Shown: positions 16,567 through 25,940 of the stretch, one piece after another
How positions within the stretch are numbered: position 1 is the stretch's first letter
Layout: every line of letters begins with the position of its first letter
Assembly: GCA_910574715.1 (NCBI GenBank)
Contig: CAJTCH010000006.1
Span: 93,435-157,434 of the forward strand
Direction of reading: 5' to 3'
From: Lachnospiraceae bacterium
GTDB taxonomy: Bacteria; Bacillota; Clostridia; Lachnospirales; Lachnospiraceae
DNA length: 64,000 nucleotides
The notes under the pieces: model-generated
Told to the model about the DNA's origin: nothing
The model's database searches: none
The model's input: the letters and a program-made list of their open reading frames with translations, nothing else
Translations under genes and position numbers: made by a program

Positions 16567-17421
16567 CTACCTGTCTATGATCTTATTCTTCTGCCGGTAT
16601 TCCCTTGGGGATACCCCGTACACTCCCTTGAACGCCCTGGAGAAATGCAGCAGATTGGGATATCCTACAGACGCCCCGATATCCCCCACCGAATCATCAC
16701 CGATGATCAGAGCGTCCGCCGCCTTGCTCATACGGTATCGGATCAGGAACTCCTGAGGAGACTGGCCCACCGCCTTCTTGAACACCTTCCCGAAATAACT
16801 GCGGTCCAGCTTGCATCTCCTTGCGATATCCTCCACTGTGATATCCTTGTCGTAGTTGTGTTCGATGTACACAACGGCCTCTCTCGCATAGAACTCGCCA
16901 AGCTTCCCGCCCTGGAGCTGTTTTTTGGACGCCGAATACTTGATCAGGCAGTCAAGAAACAGATACAGATGCCCGATCACTTCCATATTAGAGGCATTCT
17001 GGCTTCGGACGATAGCCAGCATACGCTCCTTAAGCGTCTCGCCGTACTCAGGCGCCGCCAGATGATACAGCGGTGTCTTGTGCGAAAGCCCCGCAAGCTC
17101 CACGCACTCCTTCGCGCGCAGCCCGCCGAATTCCACCCACACATACTCCCATGGCTCGTCATTGTCGGCATAGTAGGTATTGACATATCCCGGCTCGATT
17201 ATGAAGCCGTTGCCCGCCTCAATATCATAATACGTCGCGTCCCCCTTCTCATCATTGGCATGCAGGCATCCCTTTCCTGAGATCACATAATGAAAGAGAT
17301 AATTGTTCCTTACATACGGGCCGAACGAGTGCAGCGGTTCACACTGCTCATACCCATACTGGTATACTGTCAGATCCATAAAGCGCTCATCCTGAAACAC
17401 AGAAAATAAATAATTTGTCAT
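16567..17421 (-). CDS. AraC-family regulator of the alpha-galactoside cluster
   Basis: A 284-aa two-domain regulator. Residues ~20-150 form a cupin-like sugar-sensing domain (HYVISGKGCLHA, GFIIEPGYVNTYYADNDEPWEYVWVEFGG). The last ~100 residues hold two helix-turn-helix motifs (VEDIARRCKLDRSYFGKVFKKAVGQSPQEFLIRYR and VGDIGASVGYPNLLHFSRAFKGVYGVSPREYR). It is divergent from the sugar importer and alpha-galactosidase, as MsmR/RafR-type activators are, so activation by raffinose, melibiose or similar is the natural reading. AAAAGGGGAATC precedes the start. Confidence 0.9.
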   Translation of the reverse strand: MTNYLFSVFQDERFMDLTVYQYGYEQCEPLHSFGPYVRNNYLFHYVISGKGCLHANDEKGDATYYDIEAGNGFIIEPGYVNTYYADNDEPWEYVWVEFGGLRAKECVELAGLSHKTPLYHLAAPEYGETLKERMLAIVRSQNASNMEVIGHLYLFLDCLIKYSASKKQLQGGKLGEFYAREAVVYIEHNYDKDITVEDIARRCKLDRSYFGKVFKKAVGQSPQEFLIRYRMSKAADALIIGDDSVGDIGASVGYPNLLHFSRAFKGVYGVSPREYRQKNKIIDR

Positions 17422-17775
17422 AAAGCGATTCCCCTTTTCTCGTTCATTCCTTTATTTTCGTTATATTGCTCAAAACTGCACTATCTATTTTGTGGAAAGT
17501 CACGAAAATCTCTCCATTTCATTTATTATATATCATAATACGTCTGTATTTCAACATTTTCTTTATAATATCGCATTATGATAAAATCCCGTCCCATCAG
17601 AATATTTACCTTTTCACAGCAGACTGCTATTATTTTACCTGTAAATTACATAAAATTCATGCAACCTAACGAAACTGTCCATTCTGTTTAACAGGCCGGC
17701 TTGTCCGAATTGTTACTAATCTGCAGAGTGCGTCGGGACAGTCAATATGCATGAAGGAAAAAGGAGAGGTGTGGA
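17422..17775. promoter_or_regulatory. Divergent regulatory region, araC and sugar importer
   Basis: No gene. A minus-strand promoter for the AraC gene is plausible: -35 TTGAAA (complement of 17549-17554), 18-base spacer, -10 TATAAT (complement of 17525-17530). For the importer I see no good -35/-10 pair; TAAAAT at 17651-17656 lacks a -35, as expected of an activator-dependent promoter. The importer ribosome site AAGGAGAGG lies just before 17776. Confidence 0.5.
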
Positions 17776-19062
17776 ATGAAAAGAAGAGTAATTGCCACAA
17801 CGCTTGTGGCAGCAATGCTGATTGGGACTGTTTTCTCAGCCAGTGGCTGCAGCTCCGACAGCAGCGCAGACGGAAAGACCCATATCACCATGCTTCAGTA
17901 CAAGCCGGAAGCTGTCAAGGCTTTCGAGAAGATGGAAGAGGAATTCAATGCGACACACGACGACATCGTGCTGCATATCGAATCTCCTAACGATGCCATG
18001 ACCGTACTGAAAACACGTTTCATCAAGGAGGATGCCCCAGATATCATCGGAATCGGCGGTGACGTCAATTTTTCCAACTTCCTGGATGCCGAGATGCTGA
18101 TGGATATCTCAGATTTTGAAGGGCTTTCACTGATCAAACAAGCCTACTTAGACATCGACAAGAACCTGGAATTCGTTCCGATGGACGGCGTGTACGCAGT
18201 TCCTTACGTGGCTAATGCCGCGGGTGTTCTGTACAACAGGGAGATGTTTGAGGACAACGACTGGGAGATCCCGACCACATGGACTGAATTTATGGATCTG
18301 TGCGATGAGATCAAGTCCTCCGGACAGCAGCCGTTATACTTCGGTTACAAAGATGTATGGACCTGTCTGGCGCCGTGGAACGCACTTGCCTGTGATCTGG
18401 CTCCTGCAGATGTTTGTCGCCAGGTGAACAAAGGCGAGACGAAATTTATCGATGAATATCCGGAAGTTGCAGAGAAGATGCTTGAACTGCTCGACCATGC
18501 ACAGGATGACCCGTTTGCTTATAACTACAACGACGCATGTACCGCATTCGCAAACGGCGAGGCCGCTATGTACTGTATCGGAAGCTATGCCGTTCCGCAG
18601 ATCCAGTCCGTTAACCCGGATATGGATATTGATTCCTTCGTTATGCCGGGATGTGACAACGCCGACGACAATATTCTGAACTCCGGTGTCGACCTTCAGT
18701 TCTGTATCACGAAGGAATGTCCTGACAAAGAGGCTGCCTATGAAGTATTAAGCTTTTTATTAGAGGACTCCACCATTCAGACTTACTTAGACGACCAGAA
18801 CGCCGTACCATGTAAGGATACGGAATTCGAGCTTTCTCCTGCCCTTGACGGTATGTTAGACTACATCAACGAAGGCAAGATGGTCGACTATCAGGATCAC
18901 TACTATCCGGCAGAGATGAGCGTGGACGCTCAGATCCAGACCTTCTTATTAGACGGCGACGTAGACAAGTTCCTGAACAAGTTCGACACTGACTGGGTGC
19001 GCTACAACCGCGACATTATCCGCAAAGTACAGGATTATGAGAAAAAGGGAGGGAATCAATAA
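17776..19062 (+). CDS. Sugar ABC transporter substrate-binding lipoprotein (MsmE-like)
   Basis: A 428-aa family 1 extracellular solute-binding protein. The signal MKRRVIATTLVAAMLIGTVFSASGCSS ends in a lipobox with cysteine near residue 25. The mature part shows typical elements: ITMLQYKPEAVKAFEKMEEEFN, DAPDIIGIGGD, VPYVANAAGVLYNREMFEDN, and AAMYCIGSYAVPQI. It captures the sugar outside the membrane for the two permeases downstream, and its stop overlaps the next start by one base. The alpha-galactosidase at the end of the operon points to raffinose-family or melibiose-type alpha-galactosides. Confidence 0.9.
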   Translation: MKRRVIATTLVAAMLIGTVFSASGCSSDSSADGKTHITMLQYKPEAVKAFEKMEEEFNATHDDIVLHIESPNDAMTVLKTRFIKEDAPDIIGIGGDVNFSNFLDAEMLMDISDFEGLSLIKQAYLDIDKNLEFVPMDGVYAVPYVANAAGVLYNREMFEDNDWEIPTTWTEFMDLCDEIKSSGQQPLYFGYKDVWTCLAPWNALACDLAPADVCRQVNKGETKFIDEYPEVAEKMLELLDHAQDDPFAYNYNDACTAFANGEAAMYCIGSYAVPQIQSVNPDMDIDSFVMPGCDNADDNILNSGVDLQFCITKECPDKEAAYEVLSFLLEDSTIQTYLDDQNAVPCKDTEFELSPALDGMLDYINEGKMVDYQDHYYPAEMSVDAQIQTFLLDGDVDKFLNKFDTDWVRYNRDIIRKVQDYEKKGGNQ

Positions 19063-19913
19063 TGAATAAAAAACTCAGCAGAAACCAGACCTTTTTATTA
19101 ATTACAGTCCCTGTCCTGGCATTGTTCTTCTGTTTTAACACTCTGCCGCTGATCAAGGGCCTGATCTACAGCTTCACGAACTTCAAAGGCTTCGGAAGCT
19201 ACGACTGGGTAGGTATGCGTAACTATGCCGACTTATTTACCGATGCGCGTGTCGGGAAATCCTACCTCTTTACTTTTAAATTCGCGATTCTGGCAACCGT
19301 TCTGACGAATGTGATCGCCCTGCTCCTCGCACTGGGACTAAACGGCAAGATCAAAGCCAAGAGCGCTTTAAGAGGTATGTACTTCGTTCCGAGAATCCTT
19401 GGAGGACTGGTTGTAGGTTATATCTTCGGATATATCTTCACATACATCCTTCCAGCACTGACCGGAACCGGAAGCATGCTCTCCAACACGAAGACCGCAT
19501 GGATCGCTATCGTGATCGTTGCCGCGTGGCAGTCCATCGCTCAGACGACCCTCATCTACATCTCTGGTCTTCAGACCGTACCGGAAGACGTATATGAGGC
19601 AGGCGCGATCGACGGCGCAACCGGATGGTTAAGCTTCAAGTCACTGACTTTCCCGCTGATCATCCCGTTCTTCAGCATCAACATGGTATTAAGCATGAAA
19701 GACTTCCTGATGGTATTCGACCAGATCATGGCGTTGACCAAGGGCGGTCCTGCACAGAGTACCGAGTCCATCTCATTCTTGATCTACAACAATGGTATGG
19801 GCGGCGGACAGTTCGGTTTCCAGAGCGCTAACGCGGTTATCTTCTTCATCGTGATCGTTGCGATCTCTGTTGCCCAGCTTACTATTACAGGAAAGAAGGA
19901 GGAACAGTTATAA
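19062..19913 (+). CDS. Sugar ABC transporter permease (MsmF-like)
   Basis: A 283-aa inner-membrane permease with about six membrane segments. The EAA loop reads DVYEAGAIDGATGWLSFKSLTFPLIIP near residue 175, the contact site for the ATPase. ATG overlaps the stop of the binding-protein gene (TAATG), and GGGAGGG lies just upstream. The gene ends overlapping the second permease by one base. Confidence 0.92.
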   Translation: MNKKLSRNQTFLLITVPVLALFFCFNTLPLIKGLIYSFTNFKGFGSYDWVGMRNYADLFTDARVGKSYLFTFKFAILATVLTNVIALLLALGLNGKIKAKSALRGMYFVPRILGGLVVGYIFGYIFTYILPALTGTGSMLSNTKTAWIAIVIVAAWQSIAQTTLIYISGLQTVPEDVYEAGAIDGATGWLSFKSLTFPLIIPFFSINMVLSMKDFLMVFDQIMALTKGGPAQSTESISFLIYNNGMGGGQFGFQSANAVIFFIVIVAISVAQLTITGKKEEQL

Positions 19914-20761
19914 TGAAACAGAAAAATAAAGTTGCGGCTACCACTAATTGGCCGCTTACCATCCTTTTGATCGTTGGCTGCCTGACTGTTATCTTCCCGC
20001 TATATATGGCGCTTGTGATCGCATTCAAGAAACCGTCAGAGATGACGAACGACATTGCCGGAGCGTTAAGCCTTCCGAAGAGCTGGAGCCTTGAAAACTT
20101 CGCGGAAGCCATGCGTGTTACAGACTTCTGGCACTCCCTGGGATACAGTGTCATGATCACTGTTGTGACCGTAGTTCTTGCCATCCTGCTCCACTCCCTT
20201 GCCGGATACGCGATCGGAAGAAGCATGGCTAAGAGCAAATTCTACAAAGTATCCTACCTCTATATCGTAAGCGGTATGTTCGTACCTTTCGCGATCCTGA
20301 TGATGCCTCTGGTAAAGCAGACCGCGCAAATGGGTATTGACAACTGGTTCGGAGTTATATTATGCTATCTGGTGTTCTATATGCCGATGAATGTAATGCT
20401 CTACTCCGGCTACTTGAAGAACATCCCAATCGCACTTGAGGAAGCTGCTTTCGTGGACGGCGCCACCACATGGTCGACCTACTGGAAGATCATCTTCCCG
20501 ATCATGACGCCGATGCACGCTACAGTTGCCGTACTGACAGCCCTTGGAACCTGGAACGATGTTATGACACCGCTTGTCATTATGTCCGGTACAGGCGTTA
20601 ACACACTGCCTCTGGCACAGCTTACATTCCAGACTCAGTTCGGTACGAATTACAACCTGGCATTCGCTTCTTACTTGCTGGCATTGCTGCCGATCCTGAT
20701 CTTCTATCTTGTATGCCAGAAGCAGATCATCAACGGTGTTGTAAACGGTGCGGTAAAATAA
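19913..20761 (+). CDS. Sugar ABC transporter permease (MsmG-like)
   Basis: A 282-aa permease of the MalG/MsmG type with six membrane segments. Its EAA motif is ALEEAAFVDGATTWSTYWKIIFPIMTP near residue 180. AAGGAGGAACAG precedes the ATG, which overlaps the previous stop. No ATPase gene is in the cluster; a shared MsmK/MsiK-type ATPase elsewhere is the usual solution in Firmicutes. Confidence 0.92.
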   Translation: MKQKNKVAATTNWPLTILLIVGCLTVIFPLYMALVIAFKKPSEMTNDIAGALSLPKSWSLENFAEAMRVTDFWHSLGYSVMITVVTVVLAILLHSLAGYAIGRSMAKSKFYKVSYLYIVSGMFVPFAILMMPLVKQTAQMGIDNWFGVILCYLVFYMPMNVMLYSGYLKNIPIALEEAAFVDGATTWSTYWKIIFPIMTPMHATVAVLTALGTWNDVMTPLVIMSGTGVNTLPLAQLTFQTQFGTNYNLAFASYLLALLPILIFYLVCQKQIINGVVNGAVK

Positions 20762-20789
20762 GACTTAATACTGAAACGAGGACAAACTT

Positions 20790-23039
20790 ATGGCTATTTT
20801 ATTTGACAGCACGAGCAGACTTTTTACTTTGACAACAGCCCATAGTATGTACCAGATGAAAGCAGACAGGTATGGAGTATTACTCCATACCTGGTTTGGT
20901 ATGAAGGGCTCTGCTTTTGATTATTCCTACCGGATCGCTTATGCGGACAGAGGCTTCTCCGGCAACCTGTACGACGCGGGCGATGACCGGACTTACTCCC
21001 TGGACGCGCTTCCTCTGGAGTTCCCGGCCTACGGAAGCGGCGATTACCGCGCCGCGGCTCTTAAAGTCCGTTACCCGGACGGCACTTCTGCGTGCGACCT
21101 GCGTTACCTGAAACACGAGATCCGCGAAGGCAAATACTCTCTTCCGGGTCTTCCCGCACTCTATGACGCGCCGGATCAGGAACAGCAGGCACATGAGACA
21201 CCTGCTCCCGCCGGATGCAGATGCGGTTCCAGGTCCGATACACTGATCATCACTCTGGAAGACACCCGCCGCATGTTCTATGTCCATCTCTACTACGGCG
21301 TCATGGAAGATCTGGATATCATCACAAGGGCGGTCTGCGTTGAAAACCACAGCGAAGACGACATCTACCTCGAGAACATCCAGAGCGTCTGCGTCGATTA
21401 TCTGCACGGCGAATACGACCTGCATACCTTCTACGGCCGCCATGTAAAAGAACGGAATTATCAGCGCTCGCCGCTGATGCACGGGAGCCAGTCCGTAGGA
21501 AGCACGCGCGGAACCTCCAGTCACCAGTATAACCCGTTCCTTATCCTCTCTGACAGGGATACGACAGAAGACACCGGAAACTGTTACGGTTTTTCTTTCC
21601 TGTACAGCGGGGACTTCCTGGGGAACGCCGAGCTTGACCAGTATAACCAGACCCGTCTCCTCCTTGGTATCCATCCTGATAACTTCTGCTACTGTGTAAA
21701 GCCAGCGGAACGCTTCTATGCACCGGAAGCAGCATTGGCTTACTCCGCCCAGGGACTTGGCCGGTTATCTCGTATCTTCCACCAGGCTTACCGCACCCAT
21801 CTGTGCCGGGGCAAATGGACCGCTAAGAGACGGCCGGTCCTGCTGAATGACTGGGAAGGCGTGTATTTCGATTTTGACGGAGACAAGCTGATACAGATGG
21901 CAAGGGACGCGGCAGATCTCGGCATAGAACTCTTCGTCATGGACGACGGATGGTTCGGCAAACGCGACCTGGATGTGTCCGGCCTCGGGGACTGGACGGT
22001 GAATGAGAAGAAGCTTGGCTGTACGCTTAAGGAGCTGTCTGACCAGATCCACGGCCTTGGACTTCAGTTCGGTATCTGGTTTGAACCGGAAGGGATCAAT
22101 GAAGACAGCGACCTCTACCGTGAGCACCCTGACTGGGCCTTCACCGTTCCAGGGAAACAGCCTACCCGTTCCCGGCTTCAATTACTGCTTGATTTCTCCA
22201 GAGAGGACGTACGGGAATATATCTTCAGCCATATATGCCAGGTACTTGACTCGGCCAGGATCGAATATCTCAAGTGGGACTTGAACAGAAGCCTTGCAGA
22301 CCTCTACAGCGCCTCTCTTCCCGCAAAGCGCCAGGGAGAAGTTATGCACCGCTATGTCTTAGGTCTCTATGATATGCTTGAAAAATTAACGCAGCGCTAT
22401 CCTGATATGCTGATCGAGGGCTGCAGCGGCGGCGGCGGACGTTTTGACGCCGGAATGCTCTATTACACGCCCCAGATCTGGTGCAGCGACGATACCGACG
22501 CCATCGAGAGGCTCAGTATCCAGTACGGCACTTCCTTCGGCTATCCTGTCAGCACCATGGGATCCCATGTATCCCACTGCCCCAACGAGCAGACCCGACG
22601 TATCACTCCGTTAAATACCAGGGCGACGGTTGCAATGTCCGGTACGTTCGGATATGAGCTGGACGTCAATAAGATGACCGAAGATGAGAAGACCATTGTA
22701 AAAGCTCAGATCAGGGAATTCAAGGAATATTATGACCTGATCCAGTACGGAGACTATTACCGGCTTACCGATCCCGATACAGCAGACGCTTACCATGGAT
22801 GGGAATTCGCCGCAGAAGACGGAAGCGAAGCGCTTCTTTGCATCGTCGCTCTCCAGATCCATCCTAACGGTCCCGGACGCTGGATGTGTCTGAAGGGATT
22901 GAATGCAGACAGTATCTATACGGTAAACGATGAAGAATATCCCGGGGACGTGCTGATGAATGGCGGACTCCTGCTCCCGACGGCTGCAGAAGAATACGAA
23001 AGCTTCCGGATCCATATCGTGGAGTGCCCTGCCGTATAA
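20790..23039 (+). CDS. GH36 alpha-galactosidase
   Basis: Cleaves terminal alpha-1,6-galactose from melibiose, raffinose and stachyose. The 749-aa, cytosolic (no signal peptide) enzyme has the expected family length of ~730-750 residues. The nucleophile is Asp497 in YLKWDLNR and the acid/base Asp567 in WCSDDTDAIERL, 70 residues apart as in characterised GH36 enzymes. FVMDDGWFGKR and CSGGGGRFD are further active-site stretches. It closes the operon after the importer, consistent with intracellular hydrolysis of imported sugar. A long terminator follows. Confidence 0.95.
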   Translation: MAILFDSTSRLFTLTTAHSMYQMKADRYGVLLHTWFGMKGSAFDYSYRIAYADRGFSGNLYDAGDDRTYSLDALPLEFPAYGSGDYRAAALKVRYPDGTSACDLRYLKHEIREGKYSLPGLPALYDAPDQEQQAHETPAPAGCRCGSRSDTLIITLEDTRRMFYVHLYYGVMEDLDIITRAVCVENHSEDDIYLENIQSVCVDYLHGEYDLHTFYGRHVKERNYQRSPLMHGSQSVGSTRGTSSHQYNPFLILSDRDTTEDTGNCYGFSFLYSGDFLGNAELDQYNQTRLLLGIHPDNFCYCVKPAERFYAPEAALAYSAQGLGRLSRIFHQAYRTHLCRGKWTAKRRPVLLNDWEGVYFDFDGDKLIQMARDAADLGIELFVMDDGWFGKRDLDVSGLGDWTVNEKKLGCTLKELSDQIHGLGLQFGIWFEPEGINEDSDLYREHPDWAFTVPGKQPTRSRLQLLLDFSREDVREYIFSHICQVLDSARIEYLKWDLNRSLADLYSASLPAKRQGEVMHRYVLGLYDMLEKLTQRYPDMLIEGCSGGGGRFDAGMLYYTPQIWCSDDTDAIERLSIQYGTSFGYPVSTMGSHVSHCPNEQTRRITPLNTRATVAMSGTFGYELDVNKMTEDEKTIVKAQIREFKEYYDLIQYGDYYRLTDPDTADAYHGWEFAAEDGSEALLCIVALQIHPNGPGRWMCLKGLNADSIYTVNDEEYPGDVLMNGGLLLPTAAEEYESFRIHIVECPAV

Positions 23040-23056
23040 ATACCGCGATAAGACAA

Positions 23057-23106
23057 CAAGGGAATATCAGGGATAGACGCCTCTGTCATCCCCTGATATT
23101 CCCTTG
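23057..23106. terminator. Long bidirectional hairpin between the alpha-galactosidase and CarD genes
   Basis: Perfect 16-bp arms, CAAGGGAATATCAGGG (23057-23072) and its complement (23091-23106), around an 18-base loop. It sits between converging genes. No strong T-run follows, so it may also protect 3' ends. Confidence 0.75.
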
Positions 23107-23122
23107 ACTTATATCAAATCTG

Positions 23123-23629
23123 CTAAGACTCCCTCTTCAGATAACCTGATATATATCCCTTCACTTCATCCTTAGGCAGGCCCAAGGCAACCGCGAACTC
23201 TCCATAGAGGAATTTCTCTGCGATATTCAGATACTTATCATCCACATTAATGACCTTCTTCCCGGAAGCAAGCCTGTTCATCTTCCGTATATAAGAGGTC
23301 TTGATCAGAGAAATCCAATCTCTGCACTGATTCCTCAGCAACGCTTCCTTATAGGACAGCTCGCGTCTCTTCTCATCCGCTACCCCGATCATCTCAATAT
23401 TCAGCATATCATCGATCAATGCCTGCGCTTCTTCTCCGGAGATCACTTCCCGGATCTGTCTCTTCTCATTGTCTACTGGCGTATACAGAGTTCCCCCGGC
23501 ATCATAGAGAGGCTTCAATGTATAGTATTCCTTCTCCTTATCGGAGCAGCTAATATTCAGCTTCCCGATACTCATTACCTCACAGACACCTTCTTTGTAA
23601 TGTGCCACATAATCTCCTATCTTGAACAT
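23123..23629 (-). CDS. CarD-family transcriptional regulator
   Basis: A 168-aa protein that begins MFKIGDYVAHYKEGVCEVMSIG, the Tudor-like RNA-polymerase-interacting domain of CarD/CdnL and TRCF. A helical C-terminal domain follows (KYLNIAEKFLYGEFAVALGLPKDEVKGYI). Such proteins bind the polymerase beta subunit and tune open-complex formation at many promoters. AAGGAGGTAGTT precedes the ATG. A structured, terminator-bearing segment lies about 55-110 bases upstream. Confidence 0.88.
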   Translation of the reverse strand: MFKIGDYVAHYKEGVCEVMSIGKLNISCSDKEKEYYTLKPLYDAGGTLYTPVDNEKRQIREVISGEEAQALIDDMLNIEMIGVADEKRRELSYKEALLRNQCRDWISLIKTSYIRKMNRLASGKKVINVDDKYLNIAEKFLYGEFAVALGLPKDEVKGYISGYLKRES

Positions 23630-23684
23630 AACTACCTCCTTACCGGTTCCGTATTAACATGTTACTGCAATAAAGGATGTCCAC

Positions 23685-23810
23685 AAAAAAAGCGTACACT
23701 ACTGCGGCACCTTCCCCATGCTGCCTGAGACTGTACGCCAGTATGTCTGGAGTTAAAGCTATAAAGTTGAATCTGTAAGTTGTAATCCCAATGACATATA
23801 ATCCCTTTAT
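23685..23810 (-). ncRNA. Candidate small RNA or attenuator upstream of carD
   Basis: On the minus strand a ~125-base segment ends in the stem GCGTACA/TGTACGC (complements of 23732-23738 and 23692-23698). Inside it lie GGCA/TGCC and the purine-rich loop ATGGGGAAGG, and it is followed by seven Ts (complement of 23685-23691). A small hairpin, CCAG-ACATA-CTGG, abuts it on the 5' side. A good promoter precedes it at 23817-23845. It could be a free-standing RNA, a leader attenuator for carD, or simply the terminator of the ABC-F gene 150 bases upstream. No known RNA family is recognised. Confidence 0.45.
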
Positions 23811-23816
23811 TTCTAT

Positions 23817-23845
23817 ATTATACCACTATCATTCTCAAAATGTAA
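23817..23845 (-). promoter_or_regulatory. Promoter of the candidate small RNA
   Basis: Minus strand: -35 TTACAT (complement of 23840-23845), 17-base spacer, -10 TATAAT (complement of 23817-23822). It lies between the ABC-F stop and the candidate RNA, so it would also be the nearest promoter for carD. Confidence 0.55.
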
Positions 23846-23893
23846 GAGTTATTTTCAGAAAATCTTTGCAAGATATTTATGATTATCCACAAT

Positions 23894-25735
23894 TCACATC
23901 CTTTGTTGAATCTTATCATTCAAATCATTCAAATATACCCATCTGTCCATCTTCTCTTCCAACTGCTGCTCCGTCTCATCTTTCTCTTTCAGCAGTTCAT
24001 TAAGCCTTGCCGAATTCGTGGCGTTCGCCGCAATCTGTTCATCCAGGGCACAGATCATCTCTTCCAGCTTCGCGATCTCTTCGTCTATCGTCTCGAACTC
24101 CTTCTGCTCTTTGAACGTGAATCTTAATTTCTTCTCATGTTGCTTCCAGGAGCCCTTCGCTGCGCGCACCGCAGTCTCGTCAGAATCCTCCGCTCCAGGG
24201 CTGTTCTTCCCCTTAGGACCCTTCCCGGGAATCTCACCCTCCTCCGGATTCAGAAGCTCCCTGCGGATCAGATAGTCGGAATATCCGCCTTCAAACTGGC
24301 GGATCTGCCCTTCCCCCTCAAAAGAGAAGATACGGTTCACCGTGCGGTCCAGAATATACCGGTCATGTGACACAATAATGATGATCCCGTCGAACCGATC
24401 CAGATAATCCTCCAGAATCGTCAATGTCTGGATGTCCAGATTATTGGTAGGCTCGTCCAGAATCAGGACATTGGGCGCGCTCATCAGCACTCTGAGCAGA
24501 TAGAGACGTCTCCTCTCCCCTCCTGACAGTTTCTCGATCCTTGACCACTGCATCACCCCGTCGAACAGAAAGTTCTCAAGCATCTGCGACGCCGTGATCC
24601 TGCCGTCGGATGTGGCGATATACTCTCCCACCTCTTTCACATAATCAATCACCCTCACAGATTCATCCATGAATTCATTTTCCTGGGAAAAATACCCCAT
24701 GCGGATAGTCTGTCCGATCTCGATTCCTCCGGCATCCGGCTTCTCATCTCCGTGGATGATCTTAAGAAGCGTCGTCTTGCCGCAGCCGTTGGGGCCTATG
24801 ATCCCGATCCGGTCATTTTTAAGGAAGATATAGTTATAATCCCTGATCAGGACACGTTCGCCATAGGATTTGCTGATACCTGACACTTCAACCGTCTTAT
24901 TTCCCATCCTGGAGGCAACTGAATCCATCTGTACCCGCTTCTCCTCCTGCATATCCTGGATCTCCTGCATGGCCATGATCCGGTCTATATGCGCCTTCTG
25001 TTTCGTACTCCGCGCCCTTGCGCCCCGGCTAAGCCACTGAAGCTCTGTACGGAGCAGGCTCTTGCGCTTGCGCTGTGCGGCAAGCTCCATATCCTGCCGT
25101 TCTCCCTTAAGACGGACAAACTCCGAATAATTCCCCGGATAGCTGTAGAGCTTGCCGCCGTCTACCTCTACGATACGGCTGGCTACGCGGTCCAGGAAAT
25201 ACCGGTCGTGAGTCACCATCAGGATTGCACCTCTATATCGGATCAGATACTCCTCCAGCCACTCGGACATCTCTGAATCCAGATGATTGGTCGGCTCATC
25301 CAGGATCAGTATATCTGCCGGTTCAAGAAGCACATTGATCAGCGCAGCACGCTTCCTCTGCCCGCCTGACATATGCTCTACCCTCTCCCCGTAATCCGTG
25401 AATCCCAGACGGTTCAGCATCGCTTTCGCCTCTGCCTCTGCCGTAAAACGGTCCGGGCCGCCCACACCGCCCGCAATCGCCGCCTCAAGGACCGTCATTT
25501 CTTCTTCAAATACCGGCGTCTGCGGAAGATAACAGACCTTCACCTGATTCCCCATGCTGACCTTCCCTAAGTCCGCTTCCTCGATCCCTGCCGCAATCTT
25601 GAACAAAGTGGACTTCCCCATGCCGTTTATTCCGATCACACCGATCTTCTCCCGTTCACTGATACTGAATCCCACGTCATCCAGAATCTTCCTCTCCGTA
25701 TAAGACTTCGTAATATGTTCCATTGTAAGCAAATT
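23894..25735 (-). CDS. ABC-F family ATPase
   Basis: A 613-aa soluble protein with two ATP-binding cassettes. Walker A motifs are GINGMGKSTLF and GPNGCGKTTLL, and signatures are MSGGQRKRAAL and LSGGERRRLYL. Walker B stretches ILILDEPTNHLD and VLILDEPTNNLD are typical of ABC-F. The linker has the charged ARSTKQKAHIDR segment. The C-terminus is a coiled coil (EFETIDEEIAKLEEMI). No membrane domain is present. ABC-F proteins act on ribosomes as translation factors or antibiotic-protection proteins; which applies here cannot be told. The ATG at 25735 has GAGGATAATT upstream. Confidence 0.92.
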   Translation of the reverse strand, partial: NLLTMEHITKSYTERKILDDVGFSISEREKIGVIGINGMGKSTLFKIAAGIEEADLGKVSMGNQVKVCYLPQTPVFEEEMTVLEAAIAGGVGGPDRFTAEAEAKAMLNRLGFTDYGERVEHMSGGQRKRAALINVLLEPADILILDEPTNHLDSEMSEWLEEYLIRYRGAILMVTHDRYFLDRVASRIVEVDGGKLYSYPGNYSEFVRLKGERQDMELAAQRKRKSLLRTELQWLSRGARARSTKQKAHIDRIMAMQEIQDMQEEKRVQMDSVASRMGNKTVEVSGISKSYGERVLIRDYNYIFLKNDRIGIIGPNGCGKTTLLKIIHGDEKPDAGGIEIGQTIRMGYFSQENEFMDESVRVIDYVKEVGEYIATSDGRITASQMLENFLFDGVMQWSRIEKLSGGERRRLYLLRVLMSAPNVLILDEPTNNLDIQTLTILEDYLDRFDGIIIIVSHDRYILDRTVNRIFSFEGEGQIRQFEGGYSDYLIRRELLNPEEGEIPGKGPKGKNSPGAEDSDETAVRAAKGSWKQHEKKLRFTFKEQKEFETIDEEIAKLEEMICALDEQIAANATNSARLNELLKEKDETEQQLEEKMDRWVYLNDLNDKIQQRM

Positions 25736-25772
25736 CATAATTATCCTCATCATTCATTTATTTGTATATTTT

Positions 25773-25801
25773 ATTTTGCTGTTTTTTACAGAAGATGTCA
25801 A
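25773..25801 (-). promoter_or_regulatory. Promoter of the ABC-F gene
   Basis: Minus strand: perfect -35 TTGACA (complement of 25796-25801), 17-base spacer, -10 CAAAAT (complement of 25773-25778). The spacer holds a small inverted repeat, CTGT-AAAAA-ACAG. Confidence 0.65.
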
Positions 25802-25940
25802 GTAAATTAATGCGGGCAACATAATGCAAAAATTATTTGGAAAAATTTTTATTTTTTTATACAAAATTATGGAAATAATGATAAAAAAATTGTATAATAA
25901 TCTAATCTTATGTAACATAAATGGAAAGAGAGGACACACT

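Noticed and set aside
23685..23760. Resemblance of the hairpin to signal recognition particle RNA
   Set aside because: A GGAAGG purine loop is shared, but the conserved SRP domain IV loops are absent and the size is wrong.
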